In this document: positions 43,881-54,243 of the stretch, piece by piece
Layout: every line of letters starts with the position of its first letter
Numbering within the stretch: the stretch's first letter is position 1
Assembly: GCA_041545745.1 (NCBI GenBank)
Contig: CP168152.1
Span: 3,904,001-3,968,000, forward strand
Direction of reading: 5' to 3'
Source: Stenotrophomonas indicatrix
GTDB lineage: Bacteria; Pseudomonadota; Gammaproteobacteria; Xanthomonadales; Xanthomonadaceae
DNA length: 64,000 nt
Made by a program: the position numbers and the translations under genes
The notes under the pieces: generated by a model
Seen by the model: only the letters and a program-made list of their open reading frames with translations
What the model was told of the DNA's origin: nothing
Databases searched by the model: none

Positions 43881-44929
43881 CGTTGTGCCTCCGGCGTGGC
43901 CGGCTGCGGTTGAGTTTGCTGAGGTTGCCGGCCAGCGGCCGGCACTACCGTGGACCCGGCTGAGGGAGAACCTCCCTCTTGTTGAGGGGGGCGCGCCGAA
44001 GGCGCGGGGGTAAGGTGGGATGCCCCCCCGGCAGTCTGGTTTGCCGAAGGCAAACCTGGCTGAAGCAATTCGCTGGCCGCAGGCAAGCGAATTGCGGCGC
44101 CGGGGCGCAGCAGCAGCACATCGCGGCCACGATCAAGCTGCGCGGCCGGCTTCAGTTCGCCCACCAGGAAGGCATGCGTATCGTCCGGGCGCAGGGCGGT
44201 GATGGTGCCGACCGGGAATCCGGCCGGGAACCGGCCACCAAGACCGGACGTGACGATCTCGTCGCCCACTTCCACGCCGGCACTGAGCGGGATGTCGCGC
44301 AGTTCCAGCTTGTCGCCACGCCCGTAGACGATCAGGCGCACGCCATTGCGGGCCACGGTCACCGGCACAGCGTGGTCCGGGTCGGTCAGCAACAGCACGG
44401 TGGAGGTGCCACCGGTCACGCTGATCACCTGGCCCATCAGGCCACCGGCATCGATCACCGCCTGGCCGACATGCACGCCTTCGCGGCTGCCGGCGTCGAG
44501 CACCAGGCGCTGTTTGACCGGGTCCAGGTCGATGTCCAGGATCGGCGCCAGCTGCACGTCCAGGCCACTGCGCTCGGCCACGTTCAGCAGTTCGCGCAGC
44601 TGGGCATTGTCCAGCGCGGCGGTCTGCAGGCGGGTCAGGCGGGCGTTGGCCAGCAGCAGCTGGTTGCGCAGCTCGCGGTTTTCGGTCACCAGCTGGCCGT
44701 GGCTGGCGGCGGTATCCCGCACCTGCCCGCCGAGCTTGCCGGGCAGACCGGCCAGGGCCCACACCGGCTGCACCAGGCTGTTGGCCTGCTCGCGCAGACG
44801 CGCCAGCCAGCCGGCCTGGTCGTCGAGGACGATCAGGGTGATTGCCAGTGCGAGATAGGCCAGCAGCCGCAGCGGGCTGGCGGCATCACCGGATCGGGAA
44901 GCGACGGGAGGTCCGGCGTAGGGCGGCAC
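43877..44929 (-). CDS. mreC: Rod-shape-determining protein MreC with a repeat-derived C-terminal tail
   Basis: 350 residues. A single membrane segment (LRLLAYLALAITLIVL, about 21-36), a coiled coil to about residue 115 (TENRELRNQLLLANARLTRL), then the two beta-barrel domains (VLDAGSREGVHVGQAVIDAG, GRGDKLELRDIPLSAGVEVG, LGGRFPAGFPVGTITALRPD). After residue 280 the sequence is low complexity. Part of it (STVVPAAGRQPQ) is translated from a SMAG repeat, and another part from a GCGCGCCGAAGGCGCGG repeat. The family fold is complete before this tail. Confidence 0.93.
   Translation of the reverse strand: MPPYAGPPVASRSGDAASPLRLLAYLALAITLIVLDDQAGWLARLREQANSLVQPVWALAGLPGKLGGQVRDTAASHGQLVTENRELRNQLLLANARLTRLQTAALDNAQLRELLNVAERSGLDVQLAPILDIDLDPVKQRLVLDAGSREGVHVGQAVIDAGGLMGQVISVTGGTSTVLLLTDPDHAVPVTVARNGVRLIVYGRGDKLELRDIPLSAGVEVGDEIVTSGLGGRFPAGFPVGTITALRPDDTHAFLVGELKPAAQLDRGRDVLLLRPGAAIRLPAASELLQPGLPSANQTAGGASHLTPAPSARPPQQEGGSPSAGSTVVPAAGRQPQQTQPQPATPEAQR
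43924..44016. repeat. Two dispersed repeats inside the 3' end of mreC
   Basis: 43924-43949 is a SMAG hairpin (GTTGCCGGCCAGCGGCCGGC then ACTACC). 43975-44016 is a second repeat with a TTGTTGAGGGGGGCGCGCCG hairpin whose reverse complement recurs at about 47343-47388. Both are within the translated frame. Confidence 0.85.
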
Positions 44930-45050
44930 GGCAGCGATTCAACTGGCAGAAGGCGGAAGGGAAACACGCGGGCGCCCCGCCGGTGCCGACCCGCCAACGT
45001 AGCGGGCCGCACCCCGGAGGGGCGCTGCGGGCGCAGGCAGCCGGGACGGC

Positions 45051-46358
<1,308 letters not shown>

Positions 46359-46379
46359 TCACCGCATAGGCTTACATCG

Positions 46380-47318
46380 ATGTCCGCTCTGATCTGTGGT
46401 TCTCTTGCCTTCGACACCATCATGGTGTTCCCGGACCAGTTCAAGAATCACATCCTGCCGGACAAGGTGCACATCCTGAACGTGTCGTTCCTGGTGCCGC
46501 GCATGCGCCGCGAGTTCGGCGGCTGCGCCGGCAACATCGCCTACAACCTGCACCTGCTGGGTGGCGATCCGATCCCGATGGGCACGGTGGGTTCGGACTT
46601 CGGCCCGTACCGCGAGCACTTCGATGCCCTGGGCATCGACCTCACCCGCGTGCGCGTGATCGATGAGCTGTTCACCCCGCAGGCGTTCATCACCACCGAC
46701 CACGACAACAACCAGATCACCGCCTTCCACCCGGGCGCGATGATGCGCTCCTACGAAAACCACGTGCGCGACGTGCCGGGCGTCAGCCTCGGCCTGGTCG
46801 GCCCGGACGGCCGCGAAGGCATGATCCAGAACGCGCTGGAATTCCACGAAGACGGCGTTCCGTTCATCTTCGACCCGGGCCAGGCGATGCCGCTGTTCAA
46901 TGGCCCGGAACTGCGCGAGTTCATCGAACAGGCCGATTACGTGGTGGTCAACGACTATGAGTCGAACCTGCTGCAGGAACGCACCGGCTGGAACGAAAAA
47001 GAGATCGTCAGCCGGGTCAAGGCCTACATCACCACCCGCGGCCCGAAGGGCGCGGTGATCCACACCCCGGAAAAGAGCTACGACATCCCGCCGGCGCACG
47101 AGCGCCGCGTGGTCGATCCGACCGGCTGCGGCGACGCCTTCCGCGCCGGCCTGATCTACGGCATCCAGAAGGGCTTCGACTGGCTGACCATCGGCCGCAT
47201 GGGCAACCTGATGGGCGCGCTGAAGGTCGAGCACCCGGGCACCCAGAACCAGCGCTTCACCTTCGATGAGTTCAACGAGCAGTTCAAGCAGCAGTTCGGT
47301 TACGCGTTGAACGCGTAA
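46380..47318 (+). CDS. PfkB-family carbohydrate/nucleoside kinase
   Basis: 312 residues. ALICGSLAFDTIMVFPDQFK at the start, GGCAGNIAYNLHLLGG (PfkB signature 1), AMMRSY and the C-terminal DPTGCGDAFRAGLIYG (signature 2 with catalytic Asp and anion hole) show a ribokinase-type enzyme. Members of this close group are annotated as adenosine kinase or sugar kinase; the substrate cannot be decided here. Divergent from mreB with 282 bp between and no visible partner gene. Confidence 0.88.
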   Translation: MSALICGSLAFDTIMVFPDQFKNHILPDKVHILNVSFLVPRMRREFGGCAGNIAYNLHLLGGDPIPMGTVGSDFGPYREHFDALGIDLTRVRVIDELFTPQAFITTDHDNNQITAFHPGAMMRSYENHVRDVPGVSLGLVGPDGREGMIQNALEFHEDGVPFIFDPGQAMPLFNGPELREFIEQADYVVVNDYESNLLQERTGWNEKEIVSRVKAYITTRGPKGAVIHTPEKSYDIPPAHERRVVDPTGCGDAFRAGLIYGIQKGFDWLTIGRMGNLMGALKVEHPGTQNQRFTFDEFNEQFKQQFGYALNA

Positions 47319-47339
47319 ACGAACTGCCCGCGCATTTCT

Positions 47340-47485
47340 CCTTATCCCCGCGCCTTCGGCGCGCCCCCTTGAACAACAAGGGGGCTGTCCACCCGAGGCG
47401 CTATCGGGAATGCTTCTGGCGGGAATGCCTCTGGTAGGTGTCGACCTTGGTCGACACTGCCGGCCAGCGGCCGGCACCGCATCGC
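47340..47485. repeat. GCGCGCC hairpin repeat and two SMAG hairpins
   Basis: 47343-47388: CCGCGCCTTCGGCGCG then CCCCCTT-GAACAAC-AAGGGGG, the same family as the repeat in mreC. 47434-47457: GTAGGTGTCGACCTTGGTCG palindrome (SMAG, same type as 22723). 47458-47479: TGCCGGCCAGCGGCCGGCA. All lie between the kinase and the convergent LTA-synthase-like gene. Confidence 0.85.
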
Positions 47486-47502
47486 CGCCCCGCCCTTCCG
47501 GC

Positions 47503-49476
47503 TCAGGGCTTGGCCTTCTCCGGCAAGCGGTACAGCTCTTTTTCGTAGGCCAGCGTGCCCCACATCGCGTAGGCATGTGCGCGCCGTGCCAGTTCCGGCC
47601 GCAGCGGCTGCGGCTGCAGCTGGTCGCTGGCCGGGTCGTAGCGGAAGCCCTGCGCGGGCTTGTCCGGCTGCAGGATGGCCACATCGTTGCCCTCCATCCA
47701 CGCCAGATTGCGGTCGTACTGCATCAGCGCGCGTCCGGGCTGCAGCCGCTGCAGGTCGGTCAGGTCCTGTCCCACCGCCGGGGTGGCATCGGCAATGCCC
47801 AGCAGTGACAGCAGGGTCGGCGGCAGATCGATCTGGCTGACGATGCGGGTATCACGGCGCGCCTCGATGCCGCCGCCGAGGATCAACCCGGGAATATGGA
47901 AGTTGCCGATCGGCACCATGTTCTTGCCGAACACCCGCGAATCATGGTCAGCCACCACCAGGAACACGGTGTCCTCCCAGTAAGGTGACGCCATCGCCTT
48001 GCGGAAGAACTCGCCCAGCGCGTAGTCGGCGTACTTGGCGGCATTGTCGCGGGTCTGTTTCGGTTGCTCGTACAGGTCGATGCGGCCGTCCGGGAACTCG
48101 AACGGATCATGGTTGCTGGAGGTGAACACCAGGCCGAAGAACGGCTTGCCCTGCGCTTTCAGCTGCCGGAACTGCTGGTCGGCACGGCCGAACAGGTCTT
48201 CGTCAGACGCACCCCAGGAGCCAACAAATGCCGGCTTGCGGTAATCCTTGCGGTCCACGATGCGGTTGAAGCCGTTGGCGAGGAAGAACTCGCGCATGTT
48301 GTCGAAATGGCTTTCGCCACCGTAATAGAAACCAGTGTCGTAGCCATGCCGTCCCAGCACATCGGCCAGGGTGAAAAAGCGCTGGCGGCTGGCGGGCAGT
48401 TTTACCACCGATTCGGCCGGGGTCGGCGGGAACCCGGTCAGTACCGCCTCGATGCCGCGGACCGACCGCGTGCCGGTCGCATATAGGCGCTCGAACGCCC
48501 AACCCTGTCTGCTCAGGCGGTCGTAGTTGGGTGACAACGGCCGTCCGCCGAGACTGCCGATGAACTGCGCGCCCAGGCTTTCTTCCAGCACGATCACCAG
48601 ATTGCGCGGCTTGCCCTGGTACTGCGGCGGACGCAGCGCCAGGCTCGGCAATGCCTCGGAGACATATGCCGATGCCGGCAGGCCGCTGCTGGCGCGCAGT
48701 TCGCTGACCACCTCGGCCAGCGGCAGGTCACCGTAGACACGCGAGGTTTCGCTGCGGCTCGCCAGTTGCCGCGCGGCATAGCCGACGGTGTACAGCGAGT
48801 TCAGCGGCAAGGCGTTGATGGTCGGGTCGGTGGAAAATGCCACCAGTGCCGGGTTCAAGGGCCGATGGCCCAGACTGGAACGCACGCCCAGCGCCGCCAG
48901 CAGCAGCACCAGGAACGCCAATGGCAGCCGCCACAGCCATCCGGCTTCGACTGCGCCCCGCGGGCTGTTGCCGACCCAGCGCCGTGACCCACGCAGCAGC
49001 ACCCAGAACAGCACGATCACTGCGGCGACTTCGATCACCACGGCCAGCAGATGGCCGCGCAGCAGCGTCATCCCGACTTCTTCGGGATAGATGAGATATT
49101 CCAGGAACAGGCGATTGGGGCGCAGGCCGTACTCGGCCATGAAGCTCGGCGTCGCCAGCTCCATGAACACCAGCAGCAGGCTCACCAGGATCAGCCACCA
49201 CCGCAGCAGATGACGCCACGCGCGGCCCACGCGTCCTTCCTGCGGCAACAGCAGTGCCAGCACCGCCGGGATGCCGTACAGCAGGCACAGGGTCGACACA
49301 TCCACCCGCAGCCCCTGCAGGAACACCGTGGCCCAGCCGTCAGCAGCACTGACCCGTACGGCGTGCCACAGCGCCAACCCCAGTCGCGACAACGACAGGG
49401 CTACCAGGCCAAACAGGGAAAATGCGGCAATCGGACACAGACGCCGGTACAGCGACACCCACACAGTTCGGAGCAT
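47503..49476 (-). CDS. LTA-synthase-family membrane sulfatase/phosphotransferase
   Basis: 657 residues from an ATG at 49476. Five membrane segments in the first 200 residues (for example CPIAAFSLFGLVALSLSRLG and WWLILVSLLLVFMELATPSF) precede a periplasmic alkaline-phosphatase-fold domain. LVIVLEESLGAQFIGSLGG supplies the metal-binding Glu, LYATGTRSVRGIEAVLTGFP the nucleophilic Thr, and VFLVVADHDSRVFGKN the Asp-His pair. In Gram-negatives such enzymes transfer phosphoglycerol or phosphoethanolamine to glucans or lipid A; which of these applies is not visible. Confidence 0.85.
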   Translation of the reverse strand: MLRTVWVSLYRRLCPIAAFSLFGLVALSLSRLGLALWHAVRVSAADGWATVFLQGLRVDVSTLCLLYGIPAVLALLLPQEGRVGRAWRHLLRWWLILVSLLLVFMELATPSFMAEYGLRPNRLFLEYLIYPEEVGMTLLRGHLLAVVIEVAAVIVLFWVLLRGSRRWVGNSPRGAVEAGWLWRLPLAFLVLLLAALGVRSSLGHRPLNPALVAFSTDPTINALPLNSLYTVGYAARQLASRSETSRVYGDLPLAEVVSELRASSGLPASAYVSEALPSLALRPPQYQGKPRNLVIVLEESLGAQFIGSLGGRPLSPNYDRLSRQGWAFERLYATGTRSVRGIEAVLTGFPPTPAESVVKLPASRQRFFTLADVLGRHGYDTGFYYGGESHFDNMREFFLANGFNRIVDRKDYRKPAFVGSWGASDEDLFGRADQQFRQLKAQGKPFFGLVFTSSNHDPFEFPDGRIDLYEQPKQTRDNAAKYADYALGEFFRKAMASPYWEDTVFLVVADHDSRVFGKNMVPIGNFHIPGLILGGGIEARRDTRIVSQIDLPPTLLSLLGIADATPAVGQDLTDLQRLQPGRALMQYDRNLAWMEGNDVAILQPDKPAQGFRYDPASDQLQPQPLRPELARRAHAYAMWGTLAYEKELYRLPEKAKP

Positions 49477-49782
49477 GAAAGGAATCCAGAAATGGAGCCA
49501 AGGACACCCATGCCCCATCCTTGGCAGCGGGCCACACCGGACAACGTGTTACCCGACGCCACCACCAGTGCAGCGAAACCACCCGCCGGCACCTTCAACG
49601 CCCACCGCGGCTTCGATCAGGCCGCGGCACTGAGCAGCGATGGTTCCCCAACCGCCTCCGCTTCAACCCCGGCCGGTCATTCGAAGAACGTCCAGCCGGC
49701 CTCGCACAATACACTGTGATGACAGTCGGCAGTTGACCGCAGGCGCTCTCCTGGTCCCCGCCACAGCGCAGAGGGCGCCGCG
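49477..49782. other. Intergenic, promoter region of the LTA-synthase-like gene
   Basis: 306 bp between the LTA-synthase-like gene's start and the stop of the HAD phosphatase. I see no repeat, clear hairpin or believable gene in it; the short open frames in both directions are GC-rich shadows. Confidence 0.5.
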
Positions 49783-50409
49783 CTAGCCTCGCCAGCGCTC
49801 CAGCACCGCCGCGCAATCGGCCAGGTGCCAACAGGCCATGCCCGGCCATGGGTTGTCCGGGGCATTGACCAGCAGCGTGCGGCTGCCCGCCGCACGGCCG
49901 CATTCCAGATCGAAGCGGTAATCGCCCACCATCACCACCTGCGTGGGGGCCACCTGCCAGCGCTGCTGGAAGTACTGCAGCCCGGCAGGTGAGGGCTTCG
50001 GCTCGGCCTCGTCGCGACCGATGATGTCGTCTTCGGCAAATACGTCGCCCAGTCCGATGGCCTGCAGGGTGACCTGCGCCAGACTGCGCACGTTGCGGGT
50101 CAGGATGCCCAGCCGGCAGCCGGTGTCCTGCAGCGCGCGCACCAGCGCCACCGCCCCCGTCGCCGGCTGGGACGCAGCGGCCAGCGCACGCTCGTGCGCC
50201 AGCAGCCAGGCGTGCTTTGCGCTGGCCTCCGCGGCCGGCAACCCGGCCAGGTGGGTGAGGATATCGTCCTCCTGCGGAATCGCCAGTTCGCGCTTGATCC
50301 GCGCGAAATCATGCACCGCCACGGTCAGCGTACCATCCATGTCGAACACCCAGTGGCGGATCGTCGACAGTGCCGGCGCAGCCACGGGTGCATCCACGGT
50401 CAATGCCAC
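49783..50409 (-). CDS. HAD-superfamily phosphatase (phosphoglycolate-phosphatase-like)
   Basis: 208 residues if it starts at the GTG at 50409; a second in-frame GTG at 50397 is equally possible. The HAD motifs are in order: HWVFDMDGTLT (nucleophile and acid/base Asp), ILTRNVRSLAQ (motif II Thr), EAEPKPSPAGLQYF (motif III Lys), and VVMVGDYRFDLECGRAAG (motif IV Asp pair). A helical cap lies between motifs I and II. It overlaps the upstream lipoprotein gene by up to 10 bp, indicating coupled translation. Confidence 0.85.
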   Translation of the reverse strand: MALTVDAPVAAPALSTIRHWVFDMDGTLTVAVHDFARIKRELAIPQEDDILTHLAGLPAAEASAKHAWLLAHERALAAASQPATGAVALVRALQDTGCRLGILTRNVRSLAQVTLQAIGLGDVFAEDDIIGRDEAEPKPSPAGLQYFQQRWQVAPTQVVMVGDYRFDLECGRAAGSRTLLVNAPDNPWPGMACWHLADCAAVLERWRG

Positions 50410-51131
50410 CACGCCGGCATCCGGCTGGCATCCACGCCACCGGTCTCGAACACCGCCGTGCGCGTGCCACCGGCCTTGACCGGGAACTCGATGCTGATCG
50501 ACTTGCCCTTGGCTGCCAGCTTCCACAACGCCTTCTGGTCGGTGATGAACAGGGCGATCGCCTCGTCGGTCTTCGGCCGCCAGGCCGCCATGGAGATCGG
50601 CTTGCCACCGTCCACCGTAACCTTGACCGTGCACTGCGGGCAGCGGAAATCGCCGGCCTGCAGCACCAGGTAGGCATGACGCTTCCATTCGGGGTGGTCG
50701 CGGAATACCAGCTGCACCGGCTTGGCGCCGCTGCCATCCACATCCACCCGCTCCTTGCTGAAGATCTGCGCCGACACCTGGTTGCCCTTGCTGCCGACCG
50801 GAATCTGGTTGTACTGCCACAGCGCCTGCATGCGGCGCAGGTCGCGCGCGGCATCGCCCTTGGCCTTGACCTCGTCGAAGCCGGCGGCGATGCGCTCGGC
50901 GGCGGCGGTGTCCTTGTACTGGTCCAGCAGCGAGGCGCCATGCAGGCGCGCGCGCTCCCAGTCCTGCGCGGCCACGGCCATGTCGTACTGCTTGGCAACG
51001 TCTTCGGCCTTGGCTTCCTTCTGCGCCTGCACGGCGGCAGCGGCGGCTTCCTGCGCCTTGCGTTCTTCCTCGGGGTTGCTGCAGGCAGCCAGGGCCAGGG
51101 TGCAGGCGGTGAGCAGGATCAGTCGTTTCAT
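50400..51131 (-). CDS. Lipoprotein of unknown function
   Basis: 243 residues. The lipobox LALAAC puts the acylated Cys at residue 17. A charged helix rich in Ala, Glu and Lys (about 22-60) leads into a beta-rich domain with two closely spaced cysteines (GDFRCPQCTVKVTVDGG) that could form a disulfide or bind a metal. I do not recognise the family. First gene of a two-gene unit with the HAD phosphatase. Confidence 0.8.
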   Translation of the reverse strand: MKRLILLTACTLALAACSNPEEERKAQEAAAAAVQAQKEAKAEDVAKQYDMAVAAQDWERARLHGASLLDQYKDTAAAERIAAGFDEVKAKGDAARDLRRMQALWQYNQIPVGSKGNQVSAQIFSKERVDVDGSGAKPVQLVFRDHPEWKRHAYLVLQAGDFRCPQCTVKVTVDGGKPISMAAWRPKTDEAIALFITDQKALWKLAAKGKSISIEFPVKAGGTRTAVFETGGVDASRMPAWWH

Positions 51132-51187
51132 GGCGGAGTCCTTTACGGGTGCATGCCGATTCTATCGGCAGCGAAAAGCGGATACAG

Positions 51188-51256
51188 CAACGGCGGGTTT
51201 CCCCGCCGTTGCCGGTGAAGCAGTGCCTGGGTTGCCGGCCAGCGACCGGCACTACC
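51188..51256. repeat. Stem-loop and SMAG repeat between the M1 peptidase and the lipoprotein gene
   Basis: CAACGGCGGG (51188-51197) pairs with CCCGCCGTTG (51202-51211) without a T-tract. A SMAG hairpin (GTTGCCGGCCAGCGACCGGC then ACTACC) follows at 51231-51256, 3 bp before the peptidase stop. Confidence 0.75.
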
Positions 51257-51258
51257 GT

Positions 51259-53187
51259 TTACTTCGCTTCAGCCTTGGCCAGCATGTCCTGCACCGAGGC
51301 GGTGGTGATCGGGTGGTAGCCCGGCTTGGCCTTCTCGAACGCCTGCTTGGCCAGCTCCAGCCCCTTCGGGGTCTTCACCAGTTCAGCGTAGATCGGCAGG
51401 ATCAGCTTGCGACGACCGACACGCTCGATGAACGCAGCGGCCGCTTCATTGGCCTGCTCGTAACCGCTGCGGATGGTCAGCGGGTACCAGCGCATGGCGA
51501 TCTCGCCATTCGGGGTGCCGGTGAAGTGGAAGGCCTTGTCCAGCGTGGCCAGCTTGTCCAGCGGCTGGGTGGCGCCCAGGCCGTCGATGAAGCGGACCCA
51601 CTCCTGGGTGCTCCACTCGGCGATCACCTGGCTGCTCGGCACGGTGCCGGCGCTGGCGAAGGCGATACGCGCGGTATCCACGCTGCTGAAGTTGCGCGAC
51701 TGTGCCTTGGCTGCAAACGCCGGAATGCCCGGCTCGTCCAGCCACGCCTTCAGTTCGGCTTCGGTGACCGCCGACGGATTCTTCGGCAGCAGGTTCTTCT
51801 TCAGGTACTCGACGAACTGGTCGGTATTCGCGCTCTGGAAGGCGTGGTCATCGAACCAGCCGCGCAGGAACGGGTCGAAGGTTTCGCGGCCGAAACGCTG
51901 TTCCAGGAATTCCAGGAACCACGAACCCTTGACGTAGGCCACCTGGCTCAGGGCTTCGTCCGGGTCACGTTCGTTCAGCGGCGGCAGCGCCAGCGCCTGG
52001 TCGGCCGGGCTCATGTCCTTCACTTCGGCCAGCAGATCGGTCTGGTCGATCTGCTTTTCCATCTCGGCCATCTCCTTGCCGTACAGGGCTTCGGTGATGC
52101 GGCCCTGGACGTAGGTGGTGAAGCCTTCGTTGAGCCAGATGTCCTTCCAGCTGGCGTTGGTCACCAGGTTGCCCGACCAGCTGTGCGCCAGTTCATGGGC
52201 GACCAGCGAGACCAGCGACTTGTCGCCGACGATCACGGTCGGCGTGGCGAAGGTCAGGCGCGGGTTTTCCATGCCGCCGAACGGGAACGACGGCGGCAGC
52301 ACCAGCATGTCGTAGCGGCCCCAGCGGTATTCGCCGTACAGCTTTTCGGCGGCACCGATCATCTTCTCGGTGTCTTCGAATTCCTTGGCGGCCTTGTTGA
52401 CCATGGTCGGCTCGGCCCAGACGCCGGAGCGGCCGGAGATCGGCTCGAACACCAGGTCGCCGGCCGCGATGGCCAGCAGGTAGGACGGAATCGGCTGCGG
52501 CATCTTGAAGGTGTAGTCACCGTCACGCGCGGCCTTGGGGTCGTTGTCGGCGCTCATCAGCACCATTACGTCCGGGCGCGAGACCACGTGCGCGCTGTAG
52601 GTGAAGCGCACGCTCGGGGTGTCCTGCAGCGGCACCCAGGAACGGGCGTGGATCGCCTGCGACTGGCTGAACATGAAGGGCAGCTTCTTGCCTTCGGTCA
52701 TCGACGGCGCCAGCCACTGCAGGCCCGAGGCGGTCGGTGCGGTGTGGTAGGTCACCTCGACCTTGGCCGGCTGTTCCGGGGTTTCGATGGTCAGCTTGCT
52801 GCCGAACACCTTGTCCACCGGGGCCAGCACGAACTGCAGCGGGCTGCGCGCGCCATCAGCGGCGATCGCTTCAACCTTGGCGATGCTCAGCTCGCGGGTG
52901 TCCAGCACCAGTTGCTTGGCATCCTTCTGCTTCCATTCCAGGGTGTAGATGGCGGTGCCGCCGATCTGCTTCTGGTCGAAGTCCAGCTTCAGATCCAGCG
53001 CGATGTCCTTGACGACGACCTTGTCCGGCTCGGCGTACGAGCTTTCATCGTGGCTGCGGTTTTCGGCGTTCACGGGGGCGGCGGGAGCCTTCTGGGCAGT
53101 CGGGGCGGCGGCGGGTGCGGCCGCCTCCTGGGAGCAGCCGGCGGCCAGGGCCACGGCCAGCGGAAGGAGCATCAGCGGATTGCGCAT
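51259..53187 (-). CDS. M1-family aminopeptidase lipoprotein
   Basis: 642 residues. The lipobox ALAAGC at about residue 18 is followed by an Ala/Pro-rich spacer. PFGGMENPRLTFATP is the substrate-binding GGMEN-type motif. HELAHSWSGNLVTNASWKDIWLNEGFTTYV is present in full (HExxH with the downstream zinc-ligand Glu, in two parts: VAHELAHSWSG and WLNEGFTTYV). The C-terminal domain resembles leukotriene-A4-hydrolase-like enzymes. Anchored in the envelope, it would trim peptides. Monocistronic. Confidence 0.92.
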   Translation of the reverse strand: MRNPLMLLPLAVALAAGCSQEAAAPAAAPTAQKAPAAPVNAENRSHDESSYAEPDKVVVKDIALDLKLDFDQKQIGGTAIYTLEWKQKDAKQLVLDTRELSIAKVEAIAADGARSPLQFVLAPVDKVFGSKLTIETPEQPAKVEVTYHTAPTASGLQWLAPSMTEGKKLPFMFSQSQAIHARSWVPLQDTPSVRFTYSAHVVSRPDVMVLMSADNDPKAARDGDYTFKMPQPIPSYLLAIAAGDLVFEPISGRSGVWAEPTMVNKAAKEFEDTEKMIGAAEKLYGEYRWGRYDMLVLPPSFPFGGMENPRLTFATPTVIVGDKSLVSLVAHELAHSWSGNLVTNASWKDIWLNEGFTTYVQGRITEALYGKEMAEMEKQIDQTDLLAEVKDMSPADQALALPPLNERDPDEALSQVAYVKGSWFLEFLEQRFGRETFDPFLRGWFDDHAFQSANTDQFVEYLKKNLLPKNPSAVTEAELKAWLDEPGIPAFAAKAQSRNFSSVDTARIAFASAGTVPSSQVIAEWSTQEWVRFIDGLGATQPLDKLATLDKAFHFTGTPNGEIAMRWYPLTIRSGYEQANEAAAAFIERVGRRKLILPIYAELVKTPKGLELAKQAFEKAKPGYHPITTASVQDMLAKAEAK

Positions 53188-53289
53188 GAATCGGGACCGT
53201 TACGGGGATCAAACCCCAATGGTACCTCTCCCCCGGCCGGGAAGCGTTGCGCGGTGCGGGGTAATGGCGGCGGGCGCGCGGTGGGGGCC

Positions 53290-53392
53290 TATGCCGACCA
53301 AGGTCGGCATCTACAGGTAGGTGCCAACCTTGGTTGGCACGGATACATCATCGCTCGCGGCGGGCGTGTGCCAACCAAGGTTGGCACCTACC
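53290..53392. repeat. SMAG hairpin plus an inverted SMAG dimer
   Basis: A TGCCGACCAAGGTCGGCA palindrome (53292-53309) is followed by a dimer. GGTAGGTGCCAACCTTGGTT plus GGCAC (53316-53340) and its exact reverse complement (53368-53392) enclose a 27-nt loop. It sits 10 bp from the ubiE stop. Confidence 0.9.
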
Positions 53393-53402
53393 AAAGCGAG
53401 GC

Positions 53403-54164
53403 TTACAGCTTGTAGCCGGAGTGGATCGAGACGATGCCGCCGGTCAGGTTCTTGTAGTGGCAGCGCTCGAAGCCCGCCTGCCCCATCATCGCCTTCAGTT
53501 CTTCCTGCGGCGGATGCTTGCGGATGCTCTCGGCCAGATACTGGTAGCTGTCCGAATCATTGGCGAACAGCTTGCCCAGCTTCGGCAGGATCTTGAACGA
53601 GTGGAAGTCGTAGATCGGCTTGAACCAGTCGGCGGTGACTTCGGAGAACTCCAGCACACGGGCCTGGCCGCCCACCTTCAGCACGCGGAACATCTCGCGC
53701 AGGCCGGCGTCCTTGTCGGTCACGTTGCGCAGACCGAAGGCGATGGTCACCAGGTCGAAGCTGTTGTCCGGGAACGGCAGGGCCTCGGCGTTGCACTGCA
53801 CGTAGTCCAGGCCGAGCACCAGGCCGCGGTTGGTCAGGCGGTCACGGCCGACCGACAGCATGCCGGCGTTGATGTCGCCCAGCACCACCGAGCCCTCGGC
53901 ACCGACGCGCTCCTTCAGCAGCGCGGCGATATCGCCGGTGCCACCGGCCAGGTCGAGCACGCGGTCACCCGGCTTCACCTGCGCGGTGGCTACGTAGTAG
54001 CGCTTCCATGCCCGGTGCACGCCCATGCTCATCAGGTCGTTCATCAGGTCGTAGTTGCGCGCGACCGACGTGAACACCTGGCCGACCAGCTTCTGCTTGT
54101 CCTTGGCGTCAACGTCGCGGAACCCGAAATGGGTGGTACCGGATTTGTAGGGGGATTCGCTCAT
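53403..54164 (-). CDS. ubiE: Ubiquinone/menaquinone biosynthesis C-methyltransferase
   Basis: 253 residues. THFGFRDVDAKDKQKLVGQV and FTSVARNYDLMNDLMSMGVH are UbiE signatures, VLDLAGGTGDIAALL is SAM motif I, and ALPFPDNSFDLVTIAFGLRN and YTYHSGYK-type endings (GIVSIHSGYKL) follow. It methylates the benzoquinol ring in ubiquinone synthesis. Start taken at MSESPYKSG (54164). Divergent from the deaminase gene. Confidence 0.96.
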   Translation of the reverse strand: MSESPYKSGTTHFGFRDVDAKDKQKLVGQVFTSVARNYDLMNDLMSMGVHRAWKRYYVATAQVKPGDRVLDLAGGTGDIAALLKERVGAEGSVVLGDINAGMLSVGRDRLTNRGLVLGLDYVQCNAEALPFPDNSFDLVTIAFGLRNVTDKDAGLREMFRVLKVGGQARVLEFSEVTADWFKPIYDFHSFKILPKLGKLFANDSDSYQYLAESIRKHPPQEELKAMMGQAGFERCHYKNLTGGIVSIHSGYKL

Positions 54165-54243
54165 GCCCTGATTATCGCACCGCCCGGCCCCTGCGGGGAA
54201 CGCTGGCCGTATCATGGCGCCCCACGACCTACCGGAGCCCCGC

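Noticed and set aside
41433..43913. 826-codon plus-strand open frame opposite mrdA
   Set aside because: It is antisense to PBP2 with all its catalytic motifs; codon-position GC bias explains the long frame.
50722..53415. 897-codon plus-strand open frame opposite the M1 peptidase and lipoprotein
   Set aside because: It spans gene boundaries and repeats and has no family features.
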